From assembly GCA_015522955.1 (NCBI GenBank), contig WALG01000109.1:1-6988 (forward strand): a stretch of 6,988 nt of DNA. Reading direction: 5' to 3'. Positions 6,283-6,988 of this stretch are shown here, one piece after another (the first letter of the stretch is position 1; every line of letters starts with the position of its first letter). This stretch comes from DHVE2 group archaeon (GTDB lineage: Archaea > Thermoplasmatota > Thermoplasmata > Thermoplasmatales > Aciduliprofundaceae). A program made the position numbers and the translations under genes. The notes under the pieces are model-generated. The model searched no databases and was not told where the DNA came from. It saw only the letters and a program-made list of their open reading frames with translations.

Positions 6283-6988
6283 CTTTTATCGCCTCCAGCG
6301 CACCTATGGCCCCTTTTCTATGCTGTTCATTCATCTCATGCTTACTGTAACGCGCCAGTTCAAAAAGATAAGTAAGCGTATCCACGGGTTTCCTGGAGAT
6401 TTTCAGAGTTTCAAGTGCGAAACTCTCAAACTCTCGTGGAGTATAGTACTTTTTGCTTTCCACGCCATGCTGACGCATGAGAGATTCCATCTCCTTATAG
6501 GCGGAGAGTATGGCACCCCGAACATCCTTTCCTATTTTCACCTGGTAAAGGGCTTCTTCCACATACTCCTTAGCACTGCGCTGCACTCCAGTTACTCTTT
6601 TCTCCGTGCGATAGACCCTGGCAATATAAAAAGATACAAGAATGCCAAAAAGCACAGCAAATATGATAATCACGGTAAAGTTACCTCCGGGCAATGGTGC
6701 TCCATGCGATGTGGCCTGAGAGCCTGAAACTCCTTTATTTGAGGGCGTGAGATTCAGTTTATTGCCCAGAAAATACACCACACCCACGAGACTGAAGGCA
6801 AGAATGAATGAAGCAACCTCAGCCAGAGCATTGATGGCAACTCTGCGACGATAAATAAGTACACCAATTATCCCTGCGACAATTATGCCCCAGAGCAGCG
6901 CTTCAAGCGCATACATAGCAATATCGCTTCCTCCCCCACCTCCGCCGCCAGTGGCAGTGGGCGTCACAGTGGGCTTAATATGTATTAC
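6266..6988 (-). CDS. DUF4129 membrane protein, N-terminus outside window
   Basis: The 240 visible residues are the C-terminal part of a larger protein: the frame stays open to the right edge. It begins with a linker rich in Pro/Thr (KPTVTPTAT) and seven glycines, then helices at about visible residues 23-46 and 55-76, a polar Ser/Gly/Asn loop (77-103), and a helix at 104-124. From about 158 to 238 is a DUF4129-type domain: AYKEMESLMRQHGV, YYTPREFESFALE, and LTYLFELARYSKHEM. Basic residues after the first (RRR) and third (RVYRTEKR) helices place the DUF4129 domain in the cytoplasm and the linker outside. In related operons DUF4129 often ends proteins with an extracytoplasmic domain, commonly transglutaminase-like; whether one lies upstream here cannot be seen. 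The GTG at 6967 is an unlikely start. The 3' end overlaps the next gene by 17 bases. Confidence 0.85.
   Translation of the reverse strand, partial: VIHIKPTVTPTATGGGGGGGSDIAMYALEALLWGIIVAGIIGVLIYRRRVAINALAEVASFILAFSLVGVVYFLGNKLNLTPSNKGVSGSQATSHGAPLPGGNFTVIIIFAVLFGILVSFYIARVYRTEKRVTGVQRSAKEYVEEALYQVKIGKDVRGAILSAYKEMESLMRQHGVESKKYYTPREFESFALETLKISRKPVDTLTYLFELARYSKHEMNEQHRKGAIGALEAIKDEMEK
6288..6296 (-). promoter_or_regulatory. Ribosome binding site of the two-helix protein gene
   Basis: Minus-strand GGAGGCGAT, with GGAGG 9 bases before the ATG at 6282, lies inside the DUF4129 gene, where it encodes LEAI. It is the same nine-base string as in front of moxR and supports the chosen start. Confidence 0.65.

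Noticed and set aside
6266..6967. Treating GTG at 6967 as the true start of the DUF4129 protein
   Set aside because: The frame is open upstream to the edge, the residues before it continue the same Pro/Thr linker, and no ribosome binding site is visible, so it is most likely internal.
3181..6988. MoxR-DUF58 operon as an anti-phage defence island
   Set aside because: No nuclease, methylase, integrase or other defence gene is linked, and the surroundings are core replication and translation genes; the set looks like a housekeeping membrane system.

Overview
The window reads as archaeal chromosome. Evidence: a replicative MCM helicase, a Pelota ribosome-rescue factor without a GGQ motif, TATA/BRE-type promoters placed for leaderless transcripts, and Shine-Dalgarno sites close to GGAGGTGAT inside operons. 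A euryarchaeon fits best, and something near Thermoplasmatota/Aciduliprofundum is my guess from general feel only. Coding density is close to complete: the one real intergenic gap is about 81 bases (1695-1775). I see no RNA genes, insertion sequences, CRISPR arrays or prophage signs.

Layout. Positions 1-1694 (minus) hold the first 564 residues of MCM, cut by the left edge just after the sensor-2 region. A compact divergent promoter region (1695-1775) separates it from a plus-strand pair: a Mut7-C/DUF82 PIN-like RNase with a zinc ribbon (1776-2240) and pelA (2230-3225). These two overlap by 11 bases. pelA then runs head-on into a minus-strand operon, overlapping its last gene by 45 bases (3181-3225).

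The minus-strand operon runs from the right edge leftward. It encodes a DUF4129 membrane protein whose N-terminus lies outside the window (6266-6988), a 163-residue two-helix membrane protein (5791-6282), a MoxR AAA+ ATPase (4862-5794), a DUF58 protein with a degenerate VWA metal site (3684-4859) and a 168-residue six-helix membrane protein (3181-3687). Every junction overlaps or is within 2 bases, with ribosome binding sites buried in the end of the preceding gene. This points to translational coupling and a membrane-associated complex.

How the genes work together. The RNase-Pelota pair suggests a coupled mRNA-cleavage and ribosome-rescue unit (inference). The MoxR-DUF58-DUF4129 set is a widespread but poorly understood association, usually taken as a chaperone-like ATPase acting on membrane or extracytoplasmic proteins. 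Its two small membrane proteins have no function I can name and are the least described parts. The points most worth following are the RNase-Pelota coupling, the undescribed membrane subunits, the in-register antisense overlap at 3181-3225, and the imperfect inverted repeat over the mcm promoter.
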